30,968 nt of DNA from Bacteroidales bacterium UBA6366 (lineage in GTDB: Bacteria > Bacteroidota > Bacteroidia > Bacteroidales > UBA932), in contig DJRG01000026.1 in the NCBI GenBank assembly GCA_002438845.1, positions 1,266 to 32,233 on the forward strand. The letters are read 5' to 3'. Below are positions 15,864 through 24,138 of the stretch, piece by piece (within the stretch, counting starts at the first letter, position 1; each line of letters begins with the position of its first letter). The notes beneath the pieces were generated by a model. That model did not search any database. It worked only from the letters and a program-made list of their open reading frames with translations, and had not been told where the DNA came from. Position numbers and translations under genes: made by a program.

Positions 15864-16667
15864 CTACAGTGCGGCCGTGCGGGCGGCGACAGCGGCGGCG
15901 GCCTGGGCGAAATCTTCTCCGGAAGAGGCGTAGAGGACTCCACGGGAGGAGTTGATCAGGAGACCGCCTTTTGAGTTAGCTCCGTTGGAGATCACTTCCT
16001 CAGCGCTTCCGCCCTGAGCCCCGACACCCGGGACAAGGAAGAAATTGTCTGGACAGAATTGTCTGATTTCCTTCAACTTGTCTGCTTTTGTGGCACCAAC
16101 CACAAACATCATGTTCTCCAGAGTGGAGATCACCATCATTTTTTCCATCACAACCTGATAGAGAGGTTTTCCACCCTTTTCGGCGGTCTGGAAATCGACT
16201 GAGGACGGATTGGAGGACAGAGCCACCACGATGGCGTAGCGGCCGGGATATTCAAGGAAAGGGGTGACGGTCTCACTGCCCATGTAAGGAGAAAGGGTGA
16301 CGGCGTCGAAATCAAAGGTCTCGAAGAGGGACTTGGCGTACATCCTGGCGGTGTTGCCGATGTCTCCCCTCTTGGCGTCCGCGATGATGAACTGCTCAGG
16401 ATGGTTTGAACGAATATGCTCGACTGTCTTGTCGAGGATTGCCATGCCTTCCACTCCGAGGCATTCATAGAAAGCGAGATTCGGCTTGAAGGCGACGCAA
16501 TGAGGGGCGGTGGCGTCAATGACGCGCTTGTTGAACTCCAGCACGGCTTCTGCAACAGTCCTGCCGGCCTTCACGCACTCAGGAATCTTGGCAAAATCTG
16601 TGTCAAGGCCGACGCAGAGCATCGAGGCTTTCTTTTTAATTTGGGAATATAATTCTGTTGTTGTCAT
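15864..16667 (-). CDS. pyrF: orotidine 5'-phosphate decarboxylase
   Basis: A 267-residue cytosolic enzyme of the last step of UMP synthesis: OMP to UMP plus CO2. The catalytic signature DAKRGDIGNT is at 97-106, with Asp97, Lys99 and Asp102 as the charged active-site set. The substrate loop VGLDTDF is at 19-25 and the phosphate-binding part around PGVGAQGG near residue 220. Length and pattern fit the type-2 PyrF family common in Bacteroidota. It lies downstream of the M20 peptidase gene with a repeat hairpin between, so they may share a transcript. No other pyrimidine gene is nearby. Confidence 0.95.
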   Translation of the reverse strand: MTTTELYSQIKKKASMLCVGLDTDFAKIPECVKAGRTVAEAVLEFNKRVIDATAPHCVAFKPNLAFYECLGVEGMAILDKTVEHIRSNHPEQFIIADAKRGDIGNTARMYAKSLFETFDFDAVTLSPYMGSETVTPFLEYPGRYAIVVALSSNPSSVDFQTAEKGGKPLYQVVMEKMMVISTLENMMFVVGATKADKLKEIRQFCPDNFFLVPGVGAQGGSAEEVISNGANSKGGLLINSSRGVLYASSGEDFAQAAAAVAARTAAL

Positions 16668-16683
16668 TTCGTTGTTATGTTAT

Positions 16684-16741
16684 GTCACTTCGACAAGCTC
16701 AGTGACCACACGGTTCCGGTCGCTGAGCCTGTCGAAGCGAC
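16684..16741 (-). repeat. dispersed TTCGACAGGCTCAG repeat, copy 2 (paired arms)
   Basis: Two arms of 24 bp (16684-16707 and 16718-16741) face each other around a 10-nt loop. The few mismatches become G-U pairs only in minus-strand RNA, so the hairpin is best formed in the transcript running from the M20 peptidase towards pyrF. It ends 4 bp beyond the peptidase stop and may act as a terminator or 3' stabiliser. Confidence 0.8.
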
Positions 16742-16744
16742 CTC

Positions 16745-18109
16745 TTATTCATAATATTCATAAAACTTAGCGATGGATTCCATCCCCGCGAAGAACTGCC
16801 GCAGCAGATAACTCTCGTTCGGAGAATGGATTGTGTCCCTTTCAAGGCCGAATCCCATCAGAAGCGGATCCACGCCAAGAATCTTCTGCATGTCAGCCAG
16901 CACGGCGATGCTTCCGCCGCCACGACTCGGAACCGGTTTGACGCCATAAACCTCCTCCATAGCCTTCGAGGCAGCCTGGAACGCCGGTGACGAGATCGGA
17001 ATAAGGAACCCCTCTCCCCCTTCGCACGGCTTGACCTCAATGCGGCAATATTTCGGAGCGATCCTCTCAAGATGTTTCTTGAATATCCTCGTGATCTTGG
17101 CGATCTCCTGATTAGGCACGAGACGCATCGAGATCTTGGCGTGGGCCACGGACGGGAGCACCGTCTTGGCACCCTCTCCGGTGTAGCCGCCCCAGATCCC
17201 GCACACATCCAGACAAGGCCTGATGCCTATCCTCTCAAGCGGGGTGTAGCCTTTCTCGCCACGCAGGGCCCTGACTCCCACCGACTCCTCGAACTCCTTA
17301 AGGTCGAACGGAGCCCGGGCAAGCTGGGCACGGTCTTTCTTAGTAAGCTCCACGACATCATCATAGAATCCAGGGACAGTGACACGACCGTCCTTGTCGA
17401 TCAGCCCGGAGATCAAGTCGCACAGCGTCTGGATAGGATTCGCGACGGTGCCACCGTAATGCCCCGAGTGCAGATCCTTGTCAGGCCCAGTCAAGGTCAC
17501 CTCCAGATAGGCCAATCCCCTCATTCCGCAGTTGATGGAAGGCACCTTGTCGGAAATCATCGTAGTGTCCGACACCAGAATCACGTCGGCCCCAAGCCAT
17601 TTTTTATGCTCCTTGACCCAAGCCGGAAGGGACGGACTGCCGATCTCCTCCTCTCCCTCGAAGATGAACTTCACGTTGTGACGCAGTTTGCCGCTGCGGA
17701 GAAGATATTCAAAAGCTTTGATGTGCATGAAGAGCTGCCCCTTGTCATCGTTGGCGCCACGGGCATAGATCGCCTCCTGGCCGGTAGGATCCTGCTTTAT
17801 GACAGGCTCGAACGGATCCGTGTGCCACTTCTCAAGCGGCTCCGGCGGCTGCACGTCGTAGTGCCCGTAGATCATCACGGTCTTCCACTCAGGGTTCACG
17901 ATCTTCTTGCCGAACACCACCGGATTACCCTTGCTCGGATAGACCCCCGCCTCATCAGCGCCGGCCTCCAACAGCAGTTCCCTCAGCCTCTCGGCGCAAC
18001 GTTCCATGTCTTTCCTGTGGTCCTGCTTCGCGCTGATCGACGGAATCCGCAGGAGGGAGAACAGTTCGTCAAAGAACCGTTCCTTGTTTTCTTGAATATA
18101 TTCCTTCAT
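16745..18109 (-). CDS. M20-family metallodipeptidase
   Basis: A 454-residue cytosolic zinc peptidase, probably a non-specific dipeptidase of the CNDP2/PepV-like group. Metal and catalytic residues are visible: His83 and Asp85 in YGHYDVQP, Asp121/122 in RGANDDKGQ, the catalytic Glu in FEGEEEIGS (150-158), Asp181 in VSDTT, and a C-terminal His in the RDTIHSPNE motif. The lid domain with KDLHSGHYGG is present, so the protein is complete. It is divergent from the metallophosphoesterase gene, with overlapping promoters between the two. pyrF follows on the same strand after a repeat hairpin. The exact dipeptide substrates cannot be read from sequence. Confidence 0.92.
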   Translation of the reverse strand: MKEYIQENKERFFDELFSLLRIPSISAKQDHRKDMERCAERLRELLLEAGADEAGVYPSKGNPVVFGKKIVNPEWKTVMIYGHYDVQPPEPLEKWHTDPFEPVIKQDPTGQEAIYARGANDDKGQLFMHIKAFEYLLRSGKLRHNVKFIFEGEEEIGSPSLPAWVKEHKKWLGADVILVSDTTMISDKVPSINCGMRGLAYLEVTLTGPDKDLHSGHYGGTVANPIQTLCDLISGLIDKDGRVTVPGFYDDVVELTKKDRAQLARAPFDLKEFEESVGVRALRGEKGYTPLERIGIRPCLDVCGIWGGYTGEGAKTVLPSVAHAKISMRLVPNQEIAKITRIFKKHLERIAPKYCRIEVKPCEGGEGFLIPISSPAFQAASKAMEEVYGVKPVPSRGGGSIAVLADMQKILGVDPLLMGFGLERDTIHSPNESYLLRQFFAGMESIAKFYEYYE

Positions 18110-18133
18110 CCTATTGCGTTAATTTGCATTTCA

Positions 18134-18165
18134 CAAAAATAGCCAAAACCTACCGTAATTTCAAG
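18134..18165 (-). promoter_or_regulatory. promoter of the M20 peptidase gene
   Basis: On the minus strand CTTG (18165-18162), a 20-nt spacer and TATTTTTG (18141-18134) match the Bacteroidota consensus TTTG/TAnnTTTG with one mismatch. The start codon is about 25 nt downstream. Confidence 0.65.
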
Positions 18166-18190
18166 GCGTTGATTTATTTTACTATTTTTG
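18159..18190 (+). promoter_or_regulatory. promoter of the metallophosphoesterase gene
   Basis: TTTC (18159-18162), a 20-nt spacer and TATTTTTG (18183-18190) match the Bacteroidota promoter consensus with one mismatch. The start codon at 18210 is 20 nt downstream. Its -33 element overlaps that of the divergent M20 promoter. Confidence 0.65.
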
Positions 18191-18209
18191 CGTCGGAAAT
18201 ATTAGAAAA

Positions 18210-19304
18210 ATGGTTTTTATGGCTCTAATGGCCCTCGCCGGGCTTTGTTATGTGTTGTGGCACATCTGGACGATCCTGCCTCTCGGCAACATCTGGAAGA
18301 TTTCAATCATCGGTGGCTGCCTGCTGTCGTTTCTCGCCATATTCCTGAATTTCATGCCGTTCCTCGGCAGGATCCCCCTCTGGCTGTCTTCAGCAGTCTA
18401 TGAGGTCGGAACCTCCTCCATATTCATACTGCTTTATCTTGTGATGGCCTTTGTCCTTCTGGATATTGGCAGACTGGTCCACCTCGTGCCGAAAGGTTGG
18501 TTAGTCAGGAACAAATGGGCATCTCTTTGCATATTCACCACTATCACGGGAATATTCCTGTGCGGGAATATTCATTACAAGCATAAGGTGCGCCAGCCGC
18601 TTGAACTAACGACCACAAAGCATCTTGACAAAGATTTGAGGATTGTCATGATCAGCGACTTACATCTTGGTTACCACAACCGCAGGGCTGACTTCGCCAA
18701 ATGGGTGGACACCATAAACGCAGAGAAGCCCGATCTCATCCTCATCGCAGGCGACATCGTGGACATCAATGTCCAGCCTCTCTTAAGGGAGAATGTCGCC
18801 GAGGAATTCCACCGCCTCGACGCACCGATCTATGCCTGCTTCGGGAACCATGAATATTATTCCGGAATCCAGAACGCCCTGTCATTCTACAAAGCGGCCG
18901 GAATCAATCTGTTGAGAGACAGCGTGGCCACCGTCCGCTCCATCCGCGTCATCGGCCGTGATGACAGGACAAATCCAAAACGCGACAGTCTTGAGGACTT
19001 GGTGGACGGAACGGCAGACAGCCTCTACACAATCCTGCTTGACCATCAGCCGTACCACTTGGAAGAAGCCGAGAACCACGGCATTGACTTCCAGTTCAGC
19101 GGACACACTCACCGGGGACAGATCTGGCCTGCATCCTGGATAACAGACATCCTCTACGAGGACTCTTGGGGTGAGCTTCAGCGCGGAGCCACACGCTACT
19201 ACGTCACCTCCGGCATCGGCATCTGGGGCGGCAAATTCCGCATCGGCACACAGTCCGAATATGTCATCGCAACCCTTCGAGGCGAGGAGGGCAACTCACG
19301 ATAG
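18210..19304 (+). CDS. membrane-anchored metallophosphoesterase
   Basis: A 364-residue protein with four hydrophobic segments in the first ~125 residues (about 3-22, 30-50, 68-90, 103-120), then a calcineurin-like phosphoesterase domain. The metal ligands are in order: ISDLHLG (148-154), AGDIVD (180-185), GNHEYY (212-217), LLDHQPY and SGHTHRGQ. The layout resembles YkuE/YaeI-type phosphodiesterases, some of which cleave UDP-diacylglucosamine or other phosphoesters at the membrane; the substrate here is unknown. The catalytic domain could face either side; there is no cleavable signal. Start ATG at 18210 agrees with the promoter. It precedes pgi by 221 bp but has its own promoter. Confidence 0.9.
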   Translation: MVFMALMALAGLCYVLWHIWTILPLGNIWKISIIGGCLLSFLAIFLNFMPFLGRIPLWLSSAVYEVGTSSIFILLYLVMAFVLLDIGRLVHLVPKGWLVRNKWASLCIFTTITGIFLCGNIHYKHKVRQPLELTTTKHLDKDLRIVMISDLHLGYHNRRADFAKWVDTINAEKPDLILIAGDIVDINVQPLLRENVAEEFHRLDAPIYACFGNHEYYSGIQNALSFYKAAGINLLRDSVATVRSIRVIGRDDRTNPKRDSLEDLVDGTADSLYTILLDHQPYHLEEAENHGIDFQFSGHTHRGQIWPASWITDILYEDSWGELQRGATRYYVTSGIGIWGGKFRIGTQSEYVIATLRGEEGNSR

Positions 19305-19433
19305 ATGAGCCCGTCGAGGATAGACAGCCTTTCCTTGGCTGGCTCTCCGGTCCGGAATCTCCATACTGAGCGCAGGCGGATGGGCAAGGCCGCACACAAA
19401 CGCCGCTTGACGCGCATATATATTCAAAGAATA

Positions 19434-19467
19434 TTTGCGGATTTTTTAAGGAAAATGGCTATTTTTG
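19434..19467 (+). promoter_or_regulatory. probable promoter of the pgi operon
   Basis: TTTG (19434-19437) and TATTTTTG (19460-19467) are separated by 22 nt, slightly more than the usual 19-21. The start codon of pgi is about 58 nt downstream. The -7 element is a perfect match. Confidence 0.5.
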
Positions 19468-19525
19468 TGGGTTGGCACGCAATGAACTATAAACATAAAC
19501 GATATACCTTTAATATTTGAACAAT

Positions 19526-20860
19526 ATGGTCAAAGTCAATTTGGGAGGATGCTCCTCCTTCGTCAAGGATGCGGATTACAAGGAATATGTTGAAAAGGCG
19601 CTTGCCGCTTTCGACGTGCTCGACAGCGAGACCGGAGCGGGTAATGACTTCCTCGGCTGGAAGCATCTGCCTTCCCAGACACCGGAAGCTCTAATCGCCG
19701 AGTGCGAGGCTGTGCGGGACAGTTGGAAGGCAAAGGGCGTGAATCTGGTCGTAGTGATCGGCATAGGCGGTTCCTACCTTGGAGCCCGCTGCGCCATCGA
19801 GGCCCTTTCCCACAATTTCGCCAAGCAACTTAAAGGCGCCAAAGAGGCTCCGGAAGTAGTCTTCGCCGGCAATAATCTTTCCGAGGAATATCTTGCCGAG
19901 CTGATGGATCTTGTGGCAGAGAGGAATGTCGCCACGGTCGTGATCTCCAAGTCAGGCACCACAACCGAGCCTGCTGTTGCATTCAGAATCGTAAAGGAAC
20001 ACATCGAGAAGAACTACACCGATGCTTCCGAAAGAATTGTTGCCATCACTGACGCCCACAAGGGAGCCCTCAAGACACTCTCCACACAGGAAGGTTACAA
20101 GACATTCGTCGTTCCGGACAATGTCGGCGGCCGTTTCTCCGTGCTTACTCCGGTAGGTCTTCTGCCTATCGTGCTCGCTGGTTTCGACGTGCGTGAGATG
20201 ATAGCGGGCGCTGTCGAGATGGAGAAAGCCCTCGCGGTGAAGAGCGAGGAGAACCCTGCGGTCCAGTACGCCGCAATGAGGAACCTACTCTATTCGAAAC
20301 TCGGCAAGAAAGTCGAGATTCTGGTAGCCTACAACCCTAAGTTCCAGTACCTTGGAGAATGGTGGAAGCAGCTCTACGGCGAGTCTGAAGGCAAGGATCT
20401 CAAGGGCATATTCCCAGCCTCTGTCAATTTCACGACAGACCTTCACTCAATGGGACAGTTCATCCAGGACGGTGACAGGATCGTCTTCGAGACCGTCGTC
20501 AACATCGAAAAGAGCAACCGTGAGGTTGTCATCGGCACTGACGAGCAGAACCTCGACCAGCTCAACTACCTCGCCGGCCAGCACGTGGAGCACTGCAACG
20601 CTATGGCGCAGCTCGGCACAAAGCTCGCCCACATCGACGGCGGAGTCCCTCAGCTGGAAGTCTCAATCGAGAAAATCAACGCCTTCAACCTCGGTGGCCT
20701 GTTCTATTTCTTTGAATATGCCTGCGGAGTCAGCGCCTATGTTCTCGGCGTGAATCCGTTCAACCAACCGGGCGTGGAAGCCTACAAGAAGAACATGTTC
20801 GCCCTCCTCGGCAAGCCTGGCTACGAGGAGCAGGGCAAGGCTCTCCAAGCAAGACTTTAG
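19526..20860 (+). CDS. pgi: glucose-6-phosphate isomerase
   Basis: A 444-residue cytosolic enzyme converting glucose 6-phosphate and fructose 6-phosphate. Signatures from the ATG at 19526: IGIGGSYLGARCAIEAL (78-94), the phosphate loop SKSGTTTEP (141-149), GGRFSVLTPVGLLPI, and the active-site stretch YGESEGKDLKGIFP followed by TTDLHSMGQF. An upstream in-frame TTG would add three residues but the ATG is the natural start. Length fits the short bacterial form. It is the first gene of a three-gene unit: the GHMP kinase starts 5 nt after its stop, and the nucleotidyltransferase follows with an overlap, which places it in sugar-phosphate supply. Confidence 0.96.
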   Translation: MVKVNLGGCSSFVKDADYKEYVEKALAAFDVLDSETGAGNDFLGWKHLPSQTPEALIAECEAVRDSWKAKGVNLVVVIGIGGSYLGARCAIEALSHNFAKQLKGAKEAPEVVFAGNNLSEEYLAELMDLVAERNVATVVISKSGTTTEPAVAFRIVKEHIEKNYTDASERIVAITDAHKGALKTLSTQEGYKTFVVPDNVGGRFSVLTPVGLLPIVLAGFDVREMIAGAVEMEKALAVKSEENPAVQYAAMRNLLYSKLGKKVEILVAYNPKFQYLGEWWKQLYGESEGKDLKGIFPASVNFTTDLHSMGQFIQDGDRIVFETVVNIEKSNREVVIGTDEQNLDQLNYLAGQHVEHCNAMAQLGTKLAHIDGGVPQLEVSIEKINAFNLGGLFYFFEYACGVSAYVLGVNPFNQPGVEAYKKNMFALLGKPGYEEQGKALQARL

Positions 20861-20865
20861 CGCTT

Positions 20866-22038
20866 ATGACTTGTGAAGATAAATTCAGGGAAACGTACAG
20901 ACGGGAGCCGGAAGGGCTCTCGTTCTGTCCGTATCGTGTCTGCCCTTTGGGAGCCCACTCCGACCACCAGCTCGGAAAAGTGACCGGACTTGCCATCGAC
21001 AAGGGAATCCACATCGCCTTCGCTCCCAAGCAGAACGGAGTCATCGAGTTTTCCTCGTTACAGTTCTCAAAACGCGCTCAATGGCATGTCAGTTCAGTAC
21101 CGGAGACCAAGCAAGGAGACTGGGCTGACTATCTGCGGGGAGCCACCCTCAAACTTGGGGCCCAATACCCGCTGCGGGTGGGTCTCAGCGGTGTGATAGA
21201 GGGATCACTGCCTATCGGCGGACTCTCCTCTTCCGCGGCCGTGACCATCGCTTTCCTGAAAGCTCTGTGCACAGTCAACGGAATCCATCTCTCGGATGTC
21301 GAGCTGATCAAGACCGAGATGGCGGCCGAGAACGACTACGTCGGAGTGTCATGCGGAAAGCTGGACCAAAGCTGCGAGGTGTACTCGAAAAAAGATCATC
21401 TGCTCTACCTTGACACCAAAGATGACAGCTACGAACTCATCCCGACATCTCCGGCGATGAAGCCTTACGAGATAGCCATCTTCTTCAGCGGTGTGGAGCG
21501 AACCCTCGCGGGAAGCAAGTTCAACATGAGGGTTGACGAGTGCCGCAGCGCCGCCTATGCCCTCAAGGCATACGCCGGGATGGAGTACGGCAAGTTCGGC
21601 GAGACGAACCTGCGCGATGTCCCGGTCGAGGTTTTCCACAAATTCGGAGACCGTCTGCCAGAGACATGGCGCCGACGCGCGGAGCATTGGTTCAGTGAAT
21701 ATGACCGTGTGCAGCGCGGAGCCGAGGCCTGGAGGCAGGGAGATCTGCAAGAGTTCGGACGTCTCAGTTTCGAGAGCGGGCGTTCCTCAATCGAAAAATG
21801 GGAGACCGGATCACCGGAACTGAAGAAGATCTACGAGATCATGACCCGGACCGAGGGAATCTACGGCGGACGTTTCAGTGGGGCCGGATTCAAGGGCTGC
21901 TGCATGGCTATCATCGACCCGGCATTCAGGGAAAGCATATTCAATAAAGTTGAGACAGAATACCTTGCGGCGTTCCCGGAGCTTAAGGGGCACTACTCCG
22001 CATGCATCTGTCACAGCGCGGACGGGGTGAAGATATGA
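20866..22038 (+). CDS. GHMP kinase, galacturonokinase-like
   Basis: A 390-residue sugar kinase of the galactokinase group, complete. The GHMP ATP loop PIGGLSSSAAV (116-126) and the C-terminal motif FSGAGFKGCC are present. The substrate loop is unusual: where galactokinases read GRTNLIGEHIDYNGG, this protein has CPYRVCPLGAHSDHQLG (21-37). A PYRxCPLGAHxDHQ pattern is what I recall from plant galacturonokinases, so the substrate may be galacturonic acid or another acidic or modified sugar rather than galactose. The product would be a sugar 1-phosphate. It follows pgi by 5 nt, and its stop overlaps the start of the nucleotidyltransferase gene (ATGA), so kinase and nucleotidyltransferase are probably coupled in one salvage pathway to an NDP-sugar. 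Confidence 0.85.
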   Translation: MTCEDKFRETYRREPEGLSFCPYRVCPLGAHSDHQLGKVTGLAIDKGIHIAFAPKQNGVIEFSSLQFSKRAQWHVSSVPETKQGDWADYLRGATLKLGAQYPLRVGLSGVIEGSLPIGGLSSSAAVTIAFLKALCTVNGIHLSDVELIKTEMAAENDYVGVSCGKLDQSCEVYSKKDHLLYLDTKDDSYELIPTSPAMKPYEIAIFFSGVERTLAGSKFNMRVDECRSAAYALKAYAGMEYGKFGETNLRDVPVEVFHKFGDRLPETWRRRAEHWFSEYDRVQRGAEAWRQGDLQEFGRLSFESGRSSIEKWETGSPELKKIYEIMTRTEGIYGGRFSGAGFKGCCMAIIDPAFRESIFNKVETEYLAAFPELKGHYSACICHSADGVKI

Positions 22039-22775
22039 AATGTTTGATTTTGGCCGCCGGCTACGCCACCAGGCTGTATCCGCTGACGGAGAATTTTCCT
22101 AAGCCGCTGCTGAAAGTCCGTGACAAAGCCATCCTCGACTGGCTGATCGACGACATCAAGACTTCCAGAGCCGTTGATGAATATGTTGTCATCTCAAATC
22201 ATAAGTTCGCCGGGCATTTCTCCAAATGGGCTGCCGGTCGCACCGAGGACAAGATCACGGTGGTGGACGATGGCACATCCACGAACGAGACACGTTTGGG
22301 AGCCGTGAGGGACATCCAGTTCGCCATCGATTCGCTGGGGCTGGATGACGACATGCTCGTGATAGCTGGAGACAATATACTGGATTTCAGCCTTGTAAGG
22401 TTCATTGAATATGCCCGTGCAAAGGGCACTTCATGCATCATGCGTTTCTACGAGCCGTCTGAGCAGCGGCTCCGCAAGTGCGGAGTCGTGGAAGTGGACG
22501 GCGAAGATCGGATTCTTGGGATGGTGGAGAAGCCGGCGGAGCCTCGCTCGCATTGGTGCTGTCCTCCGTTCTATTTCTACACCCGTAAGGACGCGCGCCT
22601 GATTCCGGCCGGCATTTCAGCAGGGTGTGGCACCGACGCTCCTGGAAGCTACATCGCATGGCTTGCGACACAAGTACCGGTGCATGCTATGGAGATGCCT
22701 GGACATCGTTTCGACATCGGCAATCTGGAAAGTTACCACTCCGTCTGCGAAGAGTACAAGGGGATCTCCGGATAG
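22035..22775 (+). CDS. sugar-1-phosphate nucleotidyltransferase
   Basis: A 246-residue cytosolic enzyme that should join a sugar 1-phosphate to a nucleotide. The signature LAAGYATRLYPLT with PKPLLKV is at 6-28. Further motifs are AGDNILDF (metal and nucleotide), MVEKP and FDIGNLESY. I moved the start to the ATG at 22035, which gives the family's MKCLILAAG beginning; it overlaps the kinase stop by four bases. It is shorter than GlmU-type enzymes and has no acyltransferase repeats. Pairing with the galacturonokinase-like kinase suggests they convert a free sugar to an NDP-sugar. Which nucleotide is used cannot be told. A strong hairpin follows the stop. Confidence 0.9.
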   Translation: MKCLILAAGYATRLYPLTENFPKPLLKVRDKAILDWLIDDIKTSRAVDEYVVISNHKFAGHFSKWAAGRTEDKITVVDDGTSTNETRLGAVRDIQFAIDSLGLDDDMLVIAGDNILDFSLVRFIEYARAKGTSCIMRFYEPSEQRLRKCGVVEVDGEDRILGMVEKPAEPRSHWCCPPFYFYTRKDARLIPAGISAGCGTDAPGSYIAWLATQVPVHAMEMPGHRFDIGNLESYHSVCEEYKGISG

Positions 22776-22788
22776 ATATATTCGACCG

Positions 22789-22875
22789 TAGGGACCTCCT
22801 CCATTGGCCACAGCCACCCTTTACCCGGACAGGGCGCGAAGCGTCGGTGGCTGTGGCCAATGGAGGAGGTCTCTA
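22789..22875 (+). terminator. long hairpin after the pgi operon
   Basis: A perfect 26-bp inverted repeat (22793-22818 with 22846-22871) around a 27-nt loop, extendable by about three more pairs with one G-U. It starts 14 bp past the nucleotidyltransferase stop. The run after it (TCTCTATT) is only weakly U-rich. It is more stable than a usual terminator and may also be a mobile or repeat element. Confidence 0.6.
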
Positions 22876-22902
22876 TTAAGTATAGTTTTCAACCATAAAG
22901 GA

Positions 22903-22945
22903 ACACCGTCCGGTCACTTCGACTTGCTCAGTGACCGGACGGTGT
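22903..22945 (-). terminator. hairpin after prfA built on dispersed repeat copy 3
   Basis: A perfect 15-bp stem (ACACCGTCCGGTCAC/GTGACCGGACGGTGT) encloses a 13-nt loop TTCGACTTGCTCA. The loop and inner stem are a variant of the dispersed repeat (22910-22937). It lies 17 bp past the prfA stop and could terminate prfA and, with CTTTT on the plus side, the converging operon too. Confidence 0.65.
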
Positions 22946-22961
22946 CTTTTACTATGGAAGC

Positions 22962-24053
22962 CTACTCGCCAGCCTCTTTAAGCCGCTCGGCGTTCTCCGC
23001 GATCTGGAGTTGGTTTATGCACTCCTGGATGTCCCCGTCCATGAAGACCGGAAGGTTGTACATCGACCAGTTGATGCGGTGGTCGGTCACACGGCCCTGA
23101 GGATAGTTGTACGTGCGGATCTTGGCGGAACGGTCACCCGTTGAGACCATAGTCTTGCGCTTGGCCCCGATCTCGTCGAGATACTTCTGATGCTCAAGGT
23201 TGTAGAGACGGGTCCTCAACTCCTCGAACGCCCTGTCCTTGTTCTTGAGCTGCGAACGCTCCTCCTGGCACTGGACGACCAGCCCAGTAGGAAGGTGGGT
23301 AAGACGCACAGCTGAGTAGGTGGTGTTCACACCCTGCCCTCCAGGACCTGACGAACAGAAAAGATCCAACCTGATGTCATCCCACTTGAGATCCACATCA
23401 AACTCCCCTGCCTCAGGGAAAACAGCCACGGAAGCGGCTGAGGTCTGGATTCTGCCCTGTGTCTCGGTCTGAGGGACTCTCTGGACACGATGAACTCCAG
23501 ACTCATATTTCATGATCCCATAGACGCCCTCATCGTTGGATGAAAGCTTGAACACGATCTGCTTGTAACCACCTGCCGTGCCTGGAGTCTCATCGTTGAC
23601 CTCCAGCTTCCAGCCACGTTTCTCGGCGTACTTGGAGTACATTCTGAAAAGGTCTCCGGCGAAGATTGCGGCCTCGTCGCCACCTGTACCTCCACGGATC
23701 TCTATGATGGCGTTCTTGCTGTCATCCGGATCGGCCGGAATCAGGAGAATCTTTATCTTTTCCTCCATCTCCGGAATCTTCGGCTCGATCTCGGCGATCT
23801 CCGCCTTGGCCATGTCCCTTAGATCCTCATCCTTCTCGTTGATCATGATGTCCTTGGCCTCCGCCAGTTCATCGACCATCTTCTTATACTCAAAACCAGC
23901 CTTTATGATCGGTTCCAACTCTTTATAGTCCTTGTTGAGCTGGACGTATTTTTTCATGTCGGCGATCACCTCAGGGTCAGCCAGCTGCCTCTGAAGCGAC
24001 TCGTATTTGTCCTGAAGTGCCAGGATCTTGTCTACTAATGTGTTCTCTGCCAT
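22962..24053 (-). CDS. prfA: peptide chain release factor 1
   Basis: A 363-residue cytosolic class-I release factor that reads UAA and UAG. The peptidyl-transferase motif GGQ is in SSGPGGQGVNTTYSAVRLTH, and the codon-recognition PxT tripeptide is PQT in HRVQRVPQTETQGR, which marks RF1 rather than RF2. The standard C-terminal stretch GDRSAKIRTYNYPQGRVTDH is present. Start: ATG at 24053 (MAENTLVDKI); an in-frame TTG two codons upstream is less likely. It converges with the pgi operon. There is no hemK/prmC gene next to it. Confidence 0.96.
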   Translation of the reverse strand: MAENTLVDKILALQDKYESLQRQLADPEVIADMKKYVQLNKDYKELEPIIKAGFEYKKMVDELAEAKDIMINEKDEDLRDMAKAEIAEIEPKIPEMEEKIKILLIPADPDDSKNAIIEIRGGTGGDEAAIFAGDLFRMYSKYAEKRGWKLEVNDETPGTAGGYKQIVFKLSSNDEGVYGIMKYESGVHRVQRVPQTETQGRIQTSAASVAVFPEAGEFDVDLKWDDIRLDLFCSSGPGGQGVNTTYSAVRLTHLPTGLVVQCQEERSQLKNKDRAFEELRTRLYNLEHQKYLDEIGAKRKTMVSTGDRSAKIRTYNYPQGRVTDHRINWSMYNLPVFMDGDIQECINQLQIAENAERLKEAGE

Positions 24054-24087
24054 ATTCAATGGTTAATTTATATCTCGGTCCTTCGAT

Positions 24088-24108
24088 GCTTCGACAAGCT
24101 CAGCAACC
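24088..24108. repeat. dispersed TTCGACAGGCTCAG repeat, copy 4 (degenerate)
   Basis: A single arm, GCTTCGACAAGCTCAGCAAC followed by C, between prfA and the GNAT-like gene. The facing arm is reduced to a GGTTG around 24126. Confidence 0.65.
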
Positions 24109-24138
24109 ACAATCTCAGGAACCGGGGTTGGTATATTC

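Noticed and set aside
17072..18142. 356-codon plus-strand frame opposite the M20 peptidase
   Set aside because: The peptidase on the other strand has all metal ligands; the plus frame has no motif and crosses its promoter.
19305..19520. 71-codon frame between the metallophosphoesterase and pgi
   Set aside because: It runs through the pgi promoter elements and shows no protein-like pattern.
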